Source: Candidatus Methanophagales archaeon
GTDB taxonomy: Archaea; Halobacteriota; Syntropharchaeia; Alkanophagales; Methanospirareceae
DNA length: 19,623 nt
Direction of reading: 5' to 3'
NCBI GenBank assembly: GCA_021161765.1
Contig: JAGGZZ010000222.1
Coordinates: forward strand, 1 to 19,623
In this document: positions 1 to 6,837 of the stretch, one piece after another
How the letters are laid out: each line of letters starts with the position of its first letter
Numbering within the stretch: the first letter of the stretch is position 1
Program-made: the position numbers and the translations under genes
Notes under the pieces: model-generated
The model's database searches: none
What the model saw: only the letters and a program-made list of their open reading frames with translations
What the model was told of the DNA's origin: nothing

Positions 1-240
1 ATATCCATAGAGCAGCACTGGGTACGGAGGATGGATGGTAAAAAAATAGTAGACAGTGATTTTGGACGAAAGCGTTTTAATTTCCCTTATGATAGGGATA
101 AGGCATTAGCAATGTTTAAATCCATAAGGGAGCTATTAGGAGATGCTTTAGGTGCGGGTGCCGGTGCGGGTGCGGAACTGGAGAAAGAAGTAGAAGAGGA
201 ATTTGGTGAAGAACTCGAAGGCCTTGAAGAGGAGTTGTAG
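1..240 (+). CDS. 3' part of an unrecognised acidic-tailed protein
   Basis: The frame is open from the left edge of the window to the TAG at 238-240, so the gene probably begins outside. An ATG at 31 has GGAGG directly abutting it with no spacer, which is a poor start geometry; I therefore treat this as a 5'-truncated CDS of at least 79 codons. Visible features are a basic patch (RKRFNFPYDRD), a short amphipathic helix, a Gly-Ala dipeptide run from a GGTGCG microsatellite at about 150-176, and a strongly acidic C-terminus rich in Glu. I do not recognise the family and assign no function. Confidence 0.45.
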   Translation: MSIEQHWVRRMDGKKIVDSDFGRKRFNFPYDRDKALAMFKSIRELLGDALGAGAGAGAELEKEVEEEFGEELEGLEEEL

Positions 241-310
241 TTCGGGTCTAAAACCAAAATCGCCGTTCCTTTCCGTTTTCGAGTATAATCGCGACTTGTT
301 AAAGGCAGCA

Positions 311-445
311 ATGGCAAATACCTACATCGAAACGGTAGGATCAAAGGAGGATTCGAGTTTTAAGGCATTCATTATAGAGCTGTATGAGATGAGCAACGAG
401 AGAGTTGCACGGGAAGAGAGGAAATCCGCGAGGGGCACTGCATAG
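311..445 (+). CDS. doubtful small ORF downstream of the first CDS
   Basis: This 44-codon reading frame starts at an ATG with a weak AAAGG ahead of it and ends at TAG 443-445. The same frame is open further left (from about 194) and overlaps the end of the previous CDS, so it could instead be the displaced C-terminus of a frameshifted longer gene. The product is charged (Glu/Lys/Arg-rich) with no motif I recognise. Confidence is low because nothing beyond an open frame supports it. Confidence 0.2.
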   Translation: MANTYIETVGSKEDSSFKAFIIELYEMSNERVAREERKSARGTA

Positions 446-562
446 ACACCTGGGAGCTATGTAGTGATAGACCATTGAAACTTCGCTTTTTTAGGTGTAC
501 TTTTTCAAAAAGGAAAATTTAAGTTACCGTCTGTATTTGTCATAATTAATGAGGATGTTACC
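446..562. other. AT-rich intergenic stretch before argS
   Basis: No substantial gene is seen between the small ORF and argS apart from the tiny ORF at 563-643. Around 488-525 there is an A/T-rich dyad (CTTTTTC facing AAAAAGGAAAA) resembling, but not clearly homologous to, the type D repeats at 3808 and 7585. Confidence 0.4.
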
Positions 563-643
563 ATGGCAGCAAAAAAACGATACGGGAAGATGGATTTACT
601 GCATAGAAGGAAGATAAACAGAAAAACGAAGCAGCGAGCGTAG
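563..643 (+). CDS. possible 26-aa highly basic peptide
   Basis: An ATG with GAGG about 8 nt upstream (551-554) opens a 26-codon frame ending in TAG at 641-643. The product begins MAAKKRYGKMDLLHRRK and is over one third Lys/Arg, as in very small archaeal ribosomal proteins. It does not match the L39e, L41e or Thx sequences I remember. It could equally be fortuitous; the Shine-Dalgarno spacing and composition are the only support. Confidence 0.22.
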   Translation: MAAKKRYGKMDLLHRRKINRKTKQRA

Positions 644-693
644 AACTTATTTCCCTCATGTATTTTTATCTTTCTCCATCTTATATTAAAACC

Positions 694-2394
694 ATGTTTC
701 TCGAATTCAAAAAAGAAGTTGAGCATCTGTTGAAGGAGGCATTGGAAAAAGCGTCTTATGAATATAAGGAGTTGGAAGCAGGATTAGATTTAGAGGAGAG
801 TGAACATGCGGATATCGCATCCCGAGTTGCTTTCCCTTTAGCTCGTGCTTATAAACAGCCGCCGAAAATCATTGCAGCGGATATTGTAAATAGGCTTGAG
901 ATACCTGCTGAAAATACGTTGATATCGAATGCAGTTGCAGCCGGTCCTTATATCAACTTCTATGCGAACGATTTCTTCTTGCATAAGACTTTGCAGAGGA
1001 TAAAAGAGCGAATATGGGTCGCAGAGAAGAAAGGTAAGATTATAATTGAGCATACGTCTGCGAATACTGATGGACCACTTCACATAGGACATCTCAGAAA
1101 CGCTATTATTGGCGACGTGCTGGTGCGGGTGTTAAAGCGTGCTGGGTTCGATGTGGAAACGCATTATTACGTGAACGACATGGGGAGGCAAATAGGAGTA
1201 GTGGTGTGGGGTGCGGAAAGAATTGCTTTCGATGAAACTAAAAAAGCCGACCATGCCGTTGCTGACGTTTACATTGCAGCGAACAGGATGGTAGAGGAGA
1301 ACAGCGATTTTTTGAAGGGTGTGGAGGAGTTAATGAGGAAATACGAGGCAGGAGAGGAAGCAGTAGTGAAGAGATATAAAGCAGTAGTGAAGAAATGTCT
1401 ATCAGGAATTAAGGCATCTTTGGAAAGGTTAAATATTCAGCATGATTTGTTCGTTTGGGAAAGTGAATTTGTGAGAGGAGGAGCAGTGAAAGAGGTAATA
1501 GGAGAGTTAAAGCAAAGGGGGAATATTAAGTTCGACGGTTCTGCTCTTTTACTGAAACTGGAGGGAATAGAAAAGGAGCTGGTAATACAAAGGACTGATG
1601 GAACTTCGCTTTACACCGCGAGAGACCTCGCCTATCACAGATGGAAAAGCAATAGATGCGATAGGGTGATAGACGTGTTCGGGAAAGACCACGAATTGGT
1701 GTCGCAGCAATTGACAAAAGCGCTTCACATATTGGGAGTGAAGGCGCCGGAATTTGTTATTTTCGAATTTGTTTCGCTGCCAACCGGTTCTTTATCCACT
1801 CGTGCCGGTCGGTATATCTCGGCGGACGAGCTAATAGAAAAAATCGAGGAGAGGGCGTATGAAGAAGTGGATAAGAGAAGAAAAGATTTGGTTGAGGATA
1901 AGAAGCGTGAGATCGCACGCGAGGTGGGTATAGGCGCATTAAGGTATGATATGGTAAAAGTATCGCCTGATAAGCACATCACATTTGATTTTAAAGATGC
2001 GCTGGACATAGAGAAGAAAGGCGCTCCGTTCATTCAGTATTCGCATGCGCGTGCCTGCAGCATATTAAGAACTGCGGAGGCAAGAGGTTTTAGCGTGACG
2101 GATTACGATGCACCGGTATCGCTGTTAACGGAACGTAGCGAAAAGGAGCTGATAACGAAGTTGTCAAAGCTTGAATATGTCGTAGAAGAGGCGGCTACAG
2201 CGTTAAAGCCGCATCTGCTCGCTAAATATGCACGAGAGCTCGCTGAAAGTTTCAACTTGTTTTATAAATATTGTCCCGTATTGAATGCGGAGGACGAACT
2301 GAGAAAACCGAGATTGGTTCTCGTGGACGTGGCAAAAACGGTTTTAAGCGATGTTTTGCATCTGCTGGGTGCGGAAGCGCCGGAGGAGATGTAG
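694..2394 (+). CDS. argS: arginine--tRNA ligase (ArgRS)
   Basis: Cytosolic class I aminoacyl-tRNA synthetase that charges tRNA-Arg using ATP. I choose ATG 694 (566 aa) because homologues begin close to 'MFLEFKKEVEHLL'; an upstream in-frame ATG at 658 would add 12 hydrophobic residues of no family character. The N-terminal Arg-tRNA-synthetase N domain covers about residues 1-90. The catalytic HIGH motif reads HIGHLRNA at about 130, and the KMSKS-equivalent is LSTRAG at about 367-372, the usual degenerate ArgRS form. A helical DALR anticodon-binding domain ends the protein (HARACSILR, then FNLFYKYCPV). Length and domain order are normal. It stands alone; the next gene is separated by repeat DNA. 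Confidence 0.97.
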   Translation: MFLEFKKEVEHLLKEALEKASYEYKELEAGLDLEESEHADIASRVAFPLARAYKQPPKIIAADIVNRLEIPAENTLISNAVAAGPYINFYANDFFLHKTLQRIKERIWVAEKKGKIIIEHTSANTDGPLHIGHLRNAIIGDVLVRVLKRAGFDVETHYYVNDMGRQIGVVVWGAERIAFDETKKADHAVADVYIAANRMVEENSDFLKGVEELMRKYEAGEEAVVKRYKAVVKKCLSGIKASLERLNIQHDLFVWESEFVRGGAVKEVIGELKQRGNIKFDGSALLLKLEGIEKELVIQRTDGTSLYTARDLAYHRWKSNRCDRVIDVFGKDHELVSQQLTKALHILGVKAPEFVIFEFVSLPTGSLSTRAGRYISADELIEKIEERAYEEVDKRRKDLVEDKKREIAREVGIGALRYDMVKVSPDKHITFDFKDALDIEKKGAPFIQYSHARACSILRTAEARGFSVTDYDAPVSLLTERSEKELITKLSKLEYVVEEAATALKPHLLAKYARELAESFNLFYKYCPVLNAEDELRKPRLVLVDVAKTVLSDVLHLLGAEAPEEM

Positions 2395-2412
2395 AGAGCA
2401 AGAAAAAGTTAT

Positions 2413-2460
2413 TAACCACAGATTACACCGATTAACACAGATAGATGATAAGAACCAACA
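2413..2460 (+). repeat. type A repeat, left arm
   Basis: Degenerate tandem units of about 12 nt (CACAGATTACAC, then CGATTAACACAG) followed by AGATGATAAGAACCAACA. The same tail, as GATGATAAARATCARCAAT, follows the type A units at 10379 and 19360. A second short piece (CGCAGATGAACGCGGAT) lies at 2500-2516. Together these face the inverted copy at 2905-2943 across the GxxExxY gene. Confidence 0.75.
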
Positions 2461-2504
2461 CGGTTAAACAACAAGAAAGAATAATTTTTGATAATCGGAC
2501 GCAG

Positions 2505-2900
2505 ATGAACGCGGATAATCAGGATTTCAAATATAAGGAATTGACGGAGGAGATTATTAAAATCTTCTATCGAGTTTACAATAAACTGGGTTATGGCTTT
2601 CTGGAAAAGGTTTATGAGAATGCAATGATGATAGAACTTAAAAAGAAAGGTATTCCTGCGGTTTCTCAATATGCAATAAAGGTGCTTTATGAAGGGGAAG
2701 TTATAGGTGAGTACTATGCCGATATACTGGTTGAAAACAAGGTAATCGTGGAGATAAAAGCAGCAAGAAGTTTGGTAAAGGAAAATGAAGCACAGTTATT
2801 GAATTATCTAAAAGCAACCGATATAGAAGTTGGACTTTTAGTTAATTTTGGCACTAAACCGGAAGTTAAGCGTAAGGCATTTGATAATTTGAGGAAATAG
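2505..2900 (+). CDS. GxxExxY family protein (PDDEXK-like fold)
   Basis: A 131-aa protein starting at ATG 2505; an in-frame ATG at 2445 would add 20 residues read from repeat DNA. It carries the family signature GFLEKVY (about residues 31-37) and an Asp...Glu-x-Lys arrangement (D73 in YYADIL, E83 and K85 in VEIKA), the PDDEXK nuclease-like pattern of the GxxExxY family (TIGR04256/PF13366). The biochemical role of the family is not established to my knowledge. The first residues (MNADNQ) are encoded by a type A repeat unit, and inverted type A arrays sit on both sides. That suggests the gene and repeats may travel or amplify together, though this is inference. Confidence 0.88.
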   Translation: MNADNQDFKYKELTEEIIKIFYRVYNKLGYGFLEKVYENAMMIELKKKGIPAVSQYAIKVLYEGEVIGEYYADILVENKVIVEIKAARSLVKENEAQLLNYLKATDIEVGLLVNFGTKPEVKRKAFDNLRK

Positions 2901-2904
2901 TTTT

Positions 2905-2943
2905 CTGCGTAAATCCGCGTAAATCTGCGTCCTAAATAGAAGG
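2905..2943 (-). repeat. type A repeat, right (inverted) arm
   Basis: Three units read CTGCGTAAATCC, GCGTAAATCTGC and GTCCTAAATAGAAGG; the reverse complement gives CGCAGATTTACGCGGATTTA. The terminal TAAATAGAAGG is shared with the right arm at 10436-10446. It faces the arm at 2413-2516 and also supplies the last codons of the leftward hydrolase gene ending at 2932. Confidence 0.75.
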
Positions 2944-3723
2944 GCAGCAAGCAATCAAAGGCACTGTTGCAGGTGCTTTACCATGTGTAGCTTGCTTTGC
3001 TTTCCTATCCTTCAAGTGCGTTTCGTGGTCACCACAGATAAACAACAACCCGTCCCTTTCGCCAACTGCAGTTGCAATTGCCCTCATATTTTCATCCGTA
3101 GCTTTTGCAGCAACACTCAAATCCCAGCCCCTGTGTGCAAACCGGTCAATTGCACGGAGATGAGAAAACACCAACCTCAAGTCCTGCTTTTTCAATACGG
3201 AAATCGTATGTTTTTTTATTAACTCGTCGTATTCAAATATGTCTTCACGGTCATCAACTGCGAATACATAGCTTATTCTTCCCCAAAGAGGTTCTGCACC
3301 CTTCGTTTCTATTGCCGCTGCTGTTGGCTGACCCTCATCCTCCAATATCTCCAAAATGGAGTTTACATTCGACGTGCCCACATCTTCTCCTGTGAGAATC
3401 CCATGCGATTCTGGTCGTAACCCGGTGAGAATGGAAGCAATTGCAGGTGTTGTATGATTGCTTACCGTTTTGCACTTGAATAGAACGCCATCTCGCTCGA
3501 CAAGGTCGTGAATTCCCCTTAATTCAGCTGCGAAATCGGAATAAAACCGGAAGTCAAGACTGTCTATTACTACCAATACCACCACTTGAGGGATAGGTTT
3601 GCGAGAATACGCGAACGTGAGTATTTGCTCGACTGGTCGTGCTTGCGAACACAGATGCACACCGAAAAACTCCGCCAATGTAGGCGCTATTTGTAATAGG
3701 GAAAGAGTTTGCATAAAAAACAT
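2932..3723 (-). CDS. alkaline-phosphatase-superfamily phosphodiesterase/sulfatase-like hydrolase
   Basis: A 263-aa probable metal-dependent hydrolase of phosphate or sulfate esters. The full bimetal set of the alkaline phosphatase superfamily is visible: D54 (VVVIDSLD), a Thr nucleophile at about T91/T92 (NHTTPAIASILTGLRPESHG), D193 and H197 (AIDRFAH), D232-H233 (CGDHE) and H247 (ATHGKAP). The likely group is type I phosphodiesterase/nucleotide pyrophosphatase or sulfatase; substrate cannot be read. There is no clear signal peptide. Start choice is uncertain (ATG 3723 or 3714, neither with a Shine-Dalgarno sequence). The last four codons and stop lie in a type A repeat. It is transcribed away from UPF0282. 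Confidence 0.8.
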   Translation of the reverse strand: MFFMQTLSLLQIAPTLAEFFGVHLCSQARPVEQILTFAYSRKPIPQVVVLVVIDSLDFRFYSDFAAELRGIHDLVERDGVLFKCKTVSNHTTPAIASILTGLRPESHGILTGEDVGTSNVNSILEILEDEGQPTAAAIETKGAEPLWGRISYVFAVDDREDIFEYDELIKKHTISVLKKQDLRLVFSHLRAIDRFAHRGWDLSVAAKATDENMRAIATAVGERDGLLFICGDHETHLKDRKAKQATHGKAPATVPLIACCPSI

Positions 3724-3757
3724 TACTCGCTCGTGGATTATAATTCTTTTCGCTTTT

Positions 3758-3801
3758 GAAGAAAAACTTTACCAACAACTTTTTTTACCTTTGGTAAAAA
3801 C
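3758..3801 (-). repeat. type C intergenic repeat, copy 1
   Basis: The reverse complement reads GTTTTTACCAAAGGTAAAA, then AAGTTGTTGGTAAAG and TTTTTCTTC. Nearly the same sequence occurs on the plus strand at 15484-15528. It has an internal dyad TTTACC/GGTAAA. It lies between the divergent starts of the hydrolase and UPF0282, directly next to a type D repeat. Confidence 0.7.
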
Positions 3802-3807
3802 ATTCTC

Positions 3808-3857
3808 TTTGTTTTTCTTTTAGCACAGGTTTTCTTTTTTCTAAAAAGAAAAAGTGT
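3808..3857 (+). repeat. type D intergenic repeat, copy 1
   Basis: A T-rich half (CTTTTAGCACAGGTTTTC) is followed by an A/T dyad (TTTTCTTTTTT facing AAAAAGAAAAA) and AGTGT. An almost identical block is at 7585-7636. The copy ends exactly at the UPF0282 start codon, so it may form that gene's 5' leader; no separate Shine-Dalgarno sequence is visible. Confidence 0.7.
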
Positions 3858-4919
3858 ATGGAGAAAATAATAATCGAGCCTGTTTGGTTTGATTCGCTGG
3901 GTGCAAAGTCCTCATGCACGCTGGTCGAAACGCCCGATGTAAAGATATTGATAGACCCTGGAATAGCAGTAATGCAACCCTCCTTCCCCGCTTCGGATGC
4001 AAAGAAGCGACAGTGGCGCGAGGAAGGCAGAAAAGCGATAAAAAGAGCAAGCAAAGAAGTGGATATAATTATAATCTCGCACTACCATTATGACCATTAC
4101 TTCCCAACCGATTTGAGCATTTATAAAGACAAAATACTGTTCGCAAAAAATCCCAATGAATACATAAACGACTCACAGCGAGCACGAGCAGCCAGTTTCT
4201 ATTCCTCTCTCTGTGTGACTTATGGGGAAACAAACCTTGAATCATTAATGAAAACAAAGAGAGGAGAGAGAAAATATCCTGACCCATTGGCTGATTTACC
4301 GATAGCTTGCCACAAGGATTTTGGCGATTATAATAAAAGAAGAGCAGAGCTCTTTGAGAAAGGGAGAAGATGGTTCGATGGCAGAGTTGCTAACTGGGTA
4401 AAAAATCCGGTGATTCCTGAACTCAACTTTCCTTCGCTTAAAGTAAAATATCCCGAAGGCAAGAAGTTCAAATTCGGTAATACCTCGCTTCGATTCAGCA
4501 AACCGCTGTTTCATGGAATAGAGTTCTCACGCGTGGGGTGGGTGTTTTATACCATTGTCGAGCATGAAAACGAGAAATTCATTCATTCTTCTGACCTCGA
4601 CGGTCCTATAATCGAGGATTATGCGCAGCAAATAATCCACGAGAATCCGCAGGTGCTTATCCTGGATGGTCCCATGACCTATATGTTTGGCTATTTGCTG
4701 AACCGGATTAATTTAAACCGGGCAGTGGAGAATACAGTGGAAATAGTACATGAAATTGATGCGGAATTGATTATTTACGACCATCACTTGCCGCGGGATA
4801 GGAAATTCCGGGAAAGGACTGAAAAGGTGTGGAAAGTAGCGAAGGAAGAGAATAAGAAAGTTATGACTGCTGCGGAATTTCTGGGACGGGTGCCGGTTGT
4901 GCTTTCAATAGGGTCTTAA
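3858..4919 (+). CDS. UPF0282 metallo-beta-lactamase-fold hydrolase (COG2248)
   Basis: A 353-aa predicted metal-dependent hydrolase of the archaeal UPF0282 family. The metal motif HxHxDH reads SHYHYDH at residues 74-80, preceded by the family-typical start in which a strand leads into 'WFDSLGAKSSCTLVETP' and 'LIDPGIAVM'. Downstream ligand candidates are H in KPLFHGIEFSRVG, D in IHSSDLDGP and the YDHHLPRD stretch near the C-terminus, all hallmark UPF0282 segments. Substrate and physiological role are unknown. ATG 3858 follows a type D repeat without spacer. An attC-like dyad begins 33 nt after the stop. Confidence 0.92.
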   Translation: MEKIIIEPVWFDSLGAKSSCTLVETPDVKILIDPGIAVMQPSFPASDAKKRQWREEGRKAIKRASKEVDIIIISHYHYDHYFPTDLSIYKDKILFAKNPNEYINDSQRARAASFYSSLCVTYGETNLESLMKTKRGERKYPDPLADLPIACHKDFGDYNKRRAELFEKGRRWFDGRVANWVKNPVIPELNFPSLKVKYPEGKKFKFGNTSLRFSKPLFHGIEFSRVGWVFYTIVEHENEKFIHSSDLDGPIIEDYAQQIIHENPQVLILDGPMTYMFGYLLNRINLNRAVENTVEIVHEIDAELIIYDHHLPRDRKFRERTEKVWKVAKEENKKVMTAAEFLGRVPVVLSIGS

Positions 4920-4952
4920 TAACTGTGCTCAAAAGCGGTGTTGGTTCTGTGT

Positions 4953-5027
4953 TATAACGTTTTGCGTGTTTGCGAAGTGCCGAAGGCATTTAGGTGAGCG
5001 GGGCGAACCGCAAACATGCTGTTAGAT
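4953..5027 (+). other. attC-like imperfect dyad
   Basis: TATAAC (4953-4958), then CGTGTTTGCG (4965-4974), pair with CGCAAACATG (5009-5018) and GTTAGA (5021-5026). This is a 10-bp inner stem with one G-T pair, an internal loop and a 6-nt outer stem with one mismatch. The right end GTTAGAT fits the integron recombination core GTTRRRY, and the spacing CGCAAAC-5 nt-GTTAGAT matches an L'-R' box spacing. The left spacer (9 nt) is longer than usual. No integrase and no second site are in the window, so this could be an unrelated hairpin. Confidence 0.4.
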
Positions 5028-5049
5028 GAGGTTGTGGTCATGCTCATCG

Positions 5050-5376
5050 TTAACCTGCTTTTTGGAAAAGCTGAATGGTCCGAAGGGTGTCATCCGTGAA
5101 ATATGTCTCCTTACCACGACAGCTTTCAGCGATCCCCTTTAAGATATCACGAAAATCCCAGAGAATAATACCTTCCAGGTCTGCCTCTTCCTTCGCTTCT
5201 GCTGTCCAACTCCAAGTCTCGATTACTTTTGTATAATTACTCTTCTTGAAACAGTATTTTTCTAATTCGGGAAGCACCTCCTTTGGACCGAATTTTCGCT
5301 GAATAAAATATCCTATAGTTCTCCGCTGACCCGCCTATTCAACACGTTTCTTGAGCCTCTCTTGTGAAAACTTCAG
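5050..5376 (-). pseudogene. remnant of a restriction-endonuclease-like protein (C-terminal part)
   Basis: The minus-strand frame reads from about 5376 down to the TAA at 5050-5052, interrupted by an in-frame TAG at 5335-5337. Coding character continues across that stop: FSQERLKKRVE, stop, AGQRRTIGYFIQRKFG. No good start exists downstream of it (only a GTG at 5277). The C-terminal segment (KVIETWSWTAEAKEEADLEG, ending DDTLRTIQLFQKAG) resembles the end of Mrr-like/PDDEXK endonuclease-fold proteins, where an Ala-rich helix precedes a 'gI.L.d..dl' strand. The catalytic core is missing. I rate the family call as tentative and the broken state as likely. Confidence 0.5.
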
Positions 5377-5381
5377 ACATT

Positions 5382-6044
5382 TTAAATCTCTATTACCACG
5401 CCAGCACCACACCAAACGGCTTTTTCTGAATACCGCCTCCTTATTTCCTCCTTATGAACCGTGCAGTGACAGGGTATTATCATTTTCAGCGTCTCTAATG
5501 ACTTCAGGTTGTCGAACCCATGAAAACCGCCTATCACACCGTAGAGTTCTCCGAACCCCTTTGCCGCCTCTAAAATGTTTTCCAATCCCGGATGCGCACA
5601 GCCGGTCAAAACAACTACGCCTTCGCATTCTTTTGTATCCAGGACCAGTGACTGCTCCTTTATCCCTGCTCCTGCCCTGAGCTCTCCCGTTGTATGAACC
5701 CCGGGAACAATGTCCGCAGGTCCCGAGACCTCAACGACTTCCGCAGCCTTTTCCTCAATCCTTTTCTTTGTTCCCCTCGTGAATGAACTGGGTACATACA
5801 CCGCGACATTTTGGTGTAACACGGCATCAAGACCGCCAATATGGTCCCAGTGCTCGTGCGATAGTGCGATAATTTCAATATCTTCTTTTTTTAGCTCCAA
5901 CCGCTGCATGTTACGCGATAAAATTTCAGCCGACGCACCCGTGTCAAACAGTATGCTCTTCTCTGCTTCGAGCAGACACGCAAACCCCCAATCGCTCTCC
6001 AATCCCTCTTTCGCCTCATTATCATACACTATTCTCAGTTTCAT
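5382..6044 (-). CDS. metallo-beta-lactamase-fold protein, COG1237 (dihydropterin synthase-like)
   Basis: A 220-aa MBL-superfamily protein. SHEHWDHIGG (62-71) is the metal motif, with H151 in GCAHPG, H175 in GGFHGF and a PCHCT stretch at 191-195, the COG1237 pattern. The best-known archaeal member, MJ0301 of Methanocaldococcus, makes a 7,8-dihydropterin-aminobenzene-ribofuranosyl phosphate precursor (methanopterin-type pathway). This copy is somewhat short, so only the family is secure. It is divergent from the exporter gene at 6126, with an 81-nt shared upstream region. The 5' part of this gene and that region reappear as a decayed copy at 6722-6837. Confidence 0.88.
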   Translation of the reverse strand: MKLRIVYDNEAKEGLESDWGFACLLEAEKSILFDTGASAEILSRNMQRLELKKEDIEIIALSHEHWDHIGGLDAVLHQNVAVYVPSSFTRGTKKRIEEKAAEVVEVSGPADIVPGVHTTGELRAGAGIKEQSLVLDTKECEGVVVLTGCAHPGLENILEAAKGFGELYGVIGGFHGFDNLKSLETLKMIIPCHCTVHKEEIRRRYSEKAVWCGAGVVIEI

Positions 6045-6125
6045 TTTTCTTTCCCCTTTATTTATATTTAACTATTGATTTCTTAGTTTAATTATCTTAA
6101 AAGAAAAGAAAGGAAAGGAAAAGAA
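6045..6125. promoter_or_regulatory. shared divergent upstream region
   Basis: The 81 nt between two divergent starts (6044 minus, 6126 plus) must contain both promoters. It is A/T-rich with TTTATATTTAA at 6061-6071 as a TATA-like candidate and a purine tract (GAAAGGAAAGGAAAAG) before the exporter ATG acting as a loose ribosome-binding region. A shortened, diverged version occupies 6795-6837 ahead of the second exporter gene. Confidence 0.4.
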
Positions 6126-6716
6126 ATGGAATTGAAGAAACAGATTGAGATAATAAAGAATGCGAGGCTAATAGCATTAGCAAAATTCATTATTCCTTTT
6201 TGTATCGCTGGCGTAGCGGTGCTGTTATTCTGGCTCGCCGGTCCTGAGACATACACAAAATATGCAACCGTGTTCAGCATTTATTCTTTTGTACCCATTG
6301 GGGGTCCGTTAGCTGCTGTTGTTGCTGGCTTAAGACTTGATATCTCCAGGATAGCGCTCATATCCTTCCTCATTTTTACTGATGGCATTCTCGCATTGTT
6401 TTTGGTCTGGAACTTCGATTATGCAAAGAAGATACCCGGTTTAGGAAAACTTGTAGAAAGAGTGGAGGAAAGTGGAGAAAAGGCGATACAGAAATACAAA
6501 TGGGCGAAAAGATTCGGGTTCATAGGGGTTGTTATTTTAGTTATATTTCCATTTCAATGGACTGGAGCGGCAGTAGGCTCAATAGTGGGTAGGCTACTAA
6601 TAGGAATGACGCCTTTAATGACCTTGCTTGCAGTGGTTCTTGGCACTTTTATTCGGTCTACCCTCTTAGTATATTTCAGTTGGCTTGTTACGCTCCTTGT
6701 AAAACCCTTTTTTTGA
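6126..6716 (+). CDS. small multi-drug export family membrane protein (copy 1)
   Basis: A 196-aa integral membrane protein of the Sm_multidrug_ex family (PF06695, COG2426). Predicted transmembrane segments lie at about 16-36, 48-70, 76-96, 133-155 and 165-190. A conserved cytosolic-looking region (KKIPGLGKLVERVEESGEKA) sits in the middle, and the family motif FPFQWTGAAVGSIVGRLL leads into the last helices. Transport function is assigned by family name only and is poorly tested. The neighbour at 6838 is a close paralogue, similar over almost the whole length but with a different C-terminal tail. The pair arose by tandem duplication including part of the divergent MBL gene. Confidence 0.85.
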   Translation: MELKKQIEIIKNARLIALAKFIIPFCIAGVAVLLFWLAGPETYTKYATVFSIYSFVPIGGPLAAVVAGLRLDISRIALISFLIFTDGILALFLVWNFDYAKKIPGLGKLVERVEESGEKAIQKYKWAKRFGFIGVVILVIFPFQWTGAAVGSIVGRLLIGMTPLMTLLAVVLGTFIRSTLLVYFSWLVTLLVKPFF

Positions 6717-6721
6717 GTTCG

Positions 6722-6794
6722 ACGATAGTGCGATAATTTCAATATTCTCTTTTTTAGCTTTCGCTTCGTTATCATATACTATTCTTAGTTTCAT
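6722..6794 (-). pseudogene. in-frame-deleted stub of the COG1237 metallo-hydrolase
   Basis: On the minus strand an ATG at 6794 starts MKLRIVYDNEAK, identical to residues 1-12 of the intact gene at 5382-6044. It is then joined directly to a copy of its residues 53-62 (KKENIEIIALS versus KKEDIEIIALS) before running into sequence from the end of exporter copy 1. About 40 codons are missing without loss of frame. The frame stays open to TAA at 6666-6668, but the whole metal-binding domain is absent, so it is a relic of the tandem duplication. The nucleotide run CGATAGTGCGATAATTTCAA is shared with 5859-5878. Confidence 0.85.
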
Positions 6795-6837
6795 TTTTCT
6801 TCTCCTTTTATATCTGATACTTTCTTAATTAAAAGAA

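Noticed and set aside
151..176. GGTGCG tandem run as a regulatory repeat
   Set aside because: It lies inside an open coding frame and encodes a Gly-Ala run; a simple microsatellite is sufficient explanation.
1..643. Toxin-antitoxin pair from the first two ORFs
   Set aside because: The overlap and sizes are suggestive, but neither product shows a recognisable toxin or antitoxin fold, and the first gene is cut by the window edge.
2413..2943. Possible CRISPR array from repeated CAGATTAACGCA units
   Set aside because: The units are short, degenerate, mostly contiguous and inverted across a gene. There are no uniform spacers and no cas genes.
5351..6078. Plus-strand ORFs opposite the COG1237 gene
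   Set aside because: The minus-strand frame has all MBL metal motifs; the plus-strand frames do not resemble proteins.
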